NCBI GenBank assembly: GCA_002483425.1
Contig: DLHW01000036.1
Coordinates: forward strand, 17,726-24,066
Direction of reading: 5' to 3'
DNA: 6,341 bases
DNA from: Methylococcaceae bacterium UBA7658
GTDB lineage: Bacteria > Pseudomonadota > Gammaproteobacteria > Methylococcales > Methylomonadaceae
Shown: positions 5,095 through 6,341 of the stretch, piece after piece
How the letters are laid out: every line of letters starts with the position of its first letter
Position numbering within the stretch: position 1 is the first letter of the stretch
Program-made: the position numbers and the translations under genes
Notes under the pieces: model-generated
Told to the model about the DNA's origin: nothing
Databases searched by the model: none
What the model saw: the letters and a program-made list of their open reading frames with translations, nothing else

Positions 5095-6341
5095 CCTAAC
5101 CAAGGCCTGCGGTTTAATAGCCTTGAGTCTTCTATTATCAAGCTGCGAACTTTTGCCGCCCAAAAAAAGCGCAAAAATTCCCTTGACTCCCGTCTTAAAA
5201 GAGCAGCCGGACGGTTTGGAAAATAGCGTTGCGTTTCAAGAATTGCAGAATAAAATCCCCGGCAACGAGGCTTTAAAATCGAAGATTGAAATGTACCCGG
5301 CCCGGGACCGTTTCGCGCCGCGCACCGAATCGCACCGGCGTAGCGGCAAAACCGGCGGACCCGGCACCTACAGCTTGAATTTCGACGACGCCGATTTAGG
5401 CGAAGTCGCTAAAGTCATTTTAAGCGATATTCTCGGACAAAATTATGTACTCAGCCCGAAAGTAACGGGTAAAGTCACGCTGAACACCACCGAACCCTTA
5501 ACCAAGGCCGAACTGCTGCCGACCTTGGAAATGGTTCTGGGTATGAACAACGCCGCCTTGGTGAAAGACGGTAAAATTTATCACATCGAACCGAAATCGG
5601 AAGCCTTGTTTACCTCGACGGTGGCCGGCGGCAGCACCGGTTTTCAAACCCGGGTCGTCCCCATTCGTTATGTCGCCGCGCAAGATGTCGCCGATATTCT
5701 CAAACCCTTGGTGCATGATAAAACGATCCTCAATGTCGATAGCTCCCGCAATACCTTGACGATCTCGGGAACGGCCGACGAACTGGCGCGCGTCATGGAC
5801 TTGGTCGATACCTTCGACATCGATTTGTTGAAAGGCCGGTCCTTTGCTTTATTTCCGCTCAATCATGTCGAACCCGACAAAATCATTGAAGAATTGGAGA
5901 CCGTGTTCAATACCCCAACCGGCAAAGACGACAGCCAGTTTTTCACGTTTCTGCCCATCGAACGGATGAATGCCATTTTAGCGATTACCCAGCAATCCAG
6001 TTATCTTAAAGATATCGAAGGCTGGGTCTACCGGCTGGATAGGGCCAATACCGAAAACGGCGGCGGTGTAACCGTTTACCGGGTTCAACACATGGACGCG
6101 GAAGAATTGGCCGGAACACTCAATGAAATTTTTACCGGCTCGGCGCCGCGGGATAAATCCGCCAAAGTGGCGGCGGGCCGAAAATCGGCGGAAGTCAGCA
6201 ACAAATCCGCCGATAGCGGGCAACAGGCAAGCACCGGCGCAACCGGTTCGTCCTCCGGAACGTCGGCTTCGTCGACTTCTAGCCGTAAGAAAAGTAAATC
6301 CGGCAGTTCGGCGTCGTCCCGGAGCGGAGGCAGCGGCGGCG
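5078..6341 (+). CDS. gspD: Type II secretion secretin GspD, lipoprotein type, N-terminal part (3' truncated by window edge)
   Basis: Outer-membrane secretin subunit; 421 complete codons are present with no stop, so the gene continues past the window and the beta-barrel gate is not visible. The N-terminus is a lipoprotein signal: hydrophobic run 12-20 and lipobox L-S-S-C with Cys23, followed by Glu24. After a variable region (24-96) come the ring-forming periplasmic domains: N0 at about 98-172 (Y-S-L-N-F-D-D-A-D-L start; G-K-V-T-L-N at 131-136), N1 at about 190-248 (V-V-P-I-R-Y-V-A-A-Q-D-V; R-N-T-L-T-I-S-G), N2 at about 254-322 (F-A-L-F-P-L-N-H-V-E-P-D; R-M-N-A-I-L-A-I-T) and the first half of N3 at about 331-353 (V-Y-R-V-Q-H-M-D-A-E-E-L). 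N3 is then interrupted by a Ser/Gly/Lys-rich linker. The ATG at 5078 overlaps the previous gene by 17 bases; only a weak GAGAAT precedes it at 5065-5070, so coupling is likely. The closest described pattern is lipidated XpsD or HxcQ. Confidence 0.94.
   Translation, partial: MNNFSNLTKACGLIALSLLLSSCELLPPKKSAKIPLTPVLKEQPDGLENSVAFQELQNKIPGNEALKSKIEMYPARDRFAPRTESHRRSGKTGGPGTYSLNFDDADLGEVAKVILSDILGQNYVLSPKVTGKVTLNTTEPLTKAELLPTLEMVLGMNNAALVKDGKIYHIEPKSEALFTSTVAGGSTGFQTRVVPIRYVAAQDVADILKPLVHDKTILNVDSSRNTLTISGTADELARVMDLVDTFDIDLLKGRSFALFPLNHVEPDKIIEELETVFNTPTGKDDSQFFTFLPIERMNAILAITQQSSYLKDIEGWVYRLDRANTENGGGVTVYRVQHMDAEELAGTLNEIFTGSAPRDKSAKVAAGRKSAEVSNKSADSGQQASTGATGSSSGTSASSTSSRKKSKSGSSASSRSGGSGG
6137..6341 (+). 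repeat. Ser/Gly/Lys-rich low-complexity linker within the N3 domain of GspD
   Basis: Codes for residues 354-421, starting right after L-N-E-I-F-T-G. From about residue 386 it is almost only Ser, Gly, Thr, Ala, Lys and Arg, and it is still running at the edge. Variable loops at this point in N3 are known in GspD proteins; this one is at least 68 residues. Confidence 0.8.

Noticed and set aside
292..6223. Many open frames on the - strand (for example 561-854, 1318-1638, 2051-2434, 3307-3678, 4819-5163, 5978-6223)
   Set aside because: Each lies opposite a clearly recognisable T2SS gene, shows no family motifs and has no separate ribosome site that I could see. They are shadows of the coding strand.
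6250..6341. Possible tandem DNA repeat from recurring TCG/TCC/AGC triplets
   Set aside because: No fixed period is visible. The pattern comes from Ser and Gly codons in the secretin linker.
1..6341. A previously undescribed system, mobile element, CRISPR array, riboswitch or terminator
   Set aside because: Every part of the window from about base 17 on is explained by known T2SS subunits with overlapping ends. I saw no spaced repeats, transposase motifs, or hairpin followed by a T-run outside coding sequence.

Overview
The window is one unbroken stretch of a type II secretion system (T2SS) operon. All genes lie on the + strand, and there is essentially no non-coding DNA. The order is gspH-gspI-gspJ-gspK-gspL-gspM-gspN(C-like)-gspD. 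The first gene has an uncertain start at the left edge, and the secretin gene runs off the right edge. The order H-I-J-K-L-M-N-D matches what is known of the Xanthomonas xps cluster (xpsE-F-G-H-I-J-K-L-M-N-D). By that comparison, gspE, gspF and gspG would be expected just upstream, outside the window.

Layout: 1-1599 encodes three minor pseudopilins (H, I, J), each with a class III prepilin signal (Gly^Phe junction, Glu at mature position 5). 1596-2639 encodes the tip pseudopilin GspK, which as usual lacks Glu5. 2614-5094 encodes the inner-membrane assembly platform: GspL (PilM/PilN-like), GspM (T2SSM_b type) and a GspC-like protein of the GspN/XpsN kind, with an HR-like domain, no PDZ domain and a long proline-rich tail. 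5078-6341 encodes the N-terminal 421 residues of the secretin GspD. It has a lipoprotein signal peptide, then N0, N1, N2 and the start of N3, which is interrupted by a Ser/Gly-rich linker still running at the window edge.

How they work together: K, I, J and H would form and prime the tip of the periplasmic pseudopilus. L and M link the pilus machinery to the cytoplasmic ATPase (GspE, not in the window). The C-like protein links the platform to the N-terminal domains of GspD, which forms the outer-membrane pore. All seven gene junctions overlap, by 4 to 26 bases, so the products are probably translated from one message with coupled initiation. I see no internal promoter, terminator, RNA gene, mobile element or CRISPR array.

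Organism: a Gram-negative (diderm) proteobacterium, most likely a gammaproteobacterium. The moderate GC content, frequent TTG/GTG starts, xps-like order and T2SSM_b/PilN-like subunits would suit a methanotroph of the Methylococcales, but that is a low-confidence inference. This is a recognised system rather than a new one. The points of interest are the PDZ-less proline-tailed C protein, the lipidated secretin, the long Ser-rich insert in N3 and the fully overlapping gene architecture.
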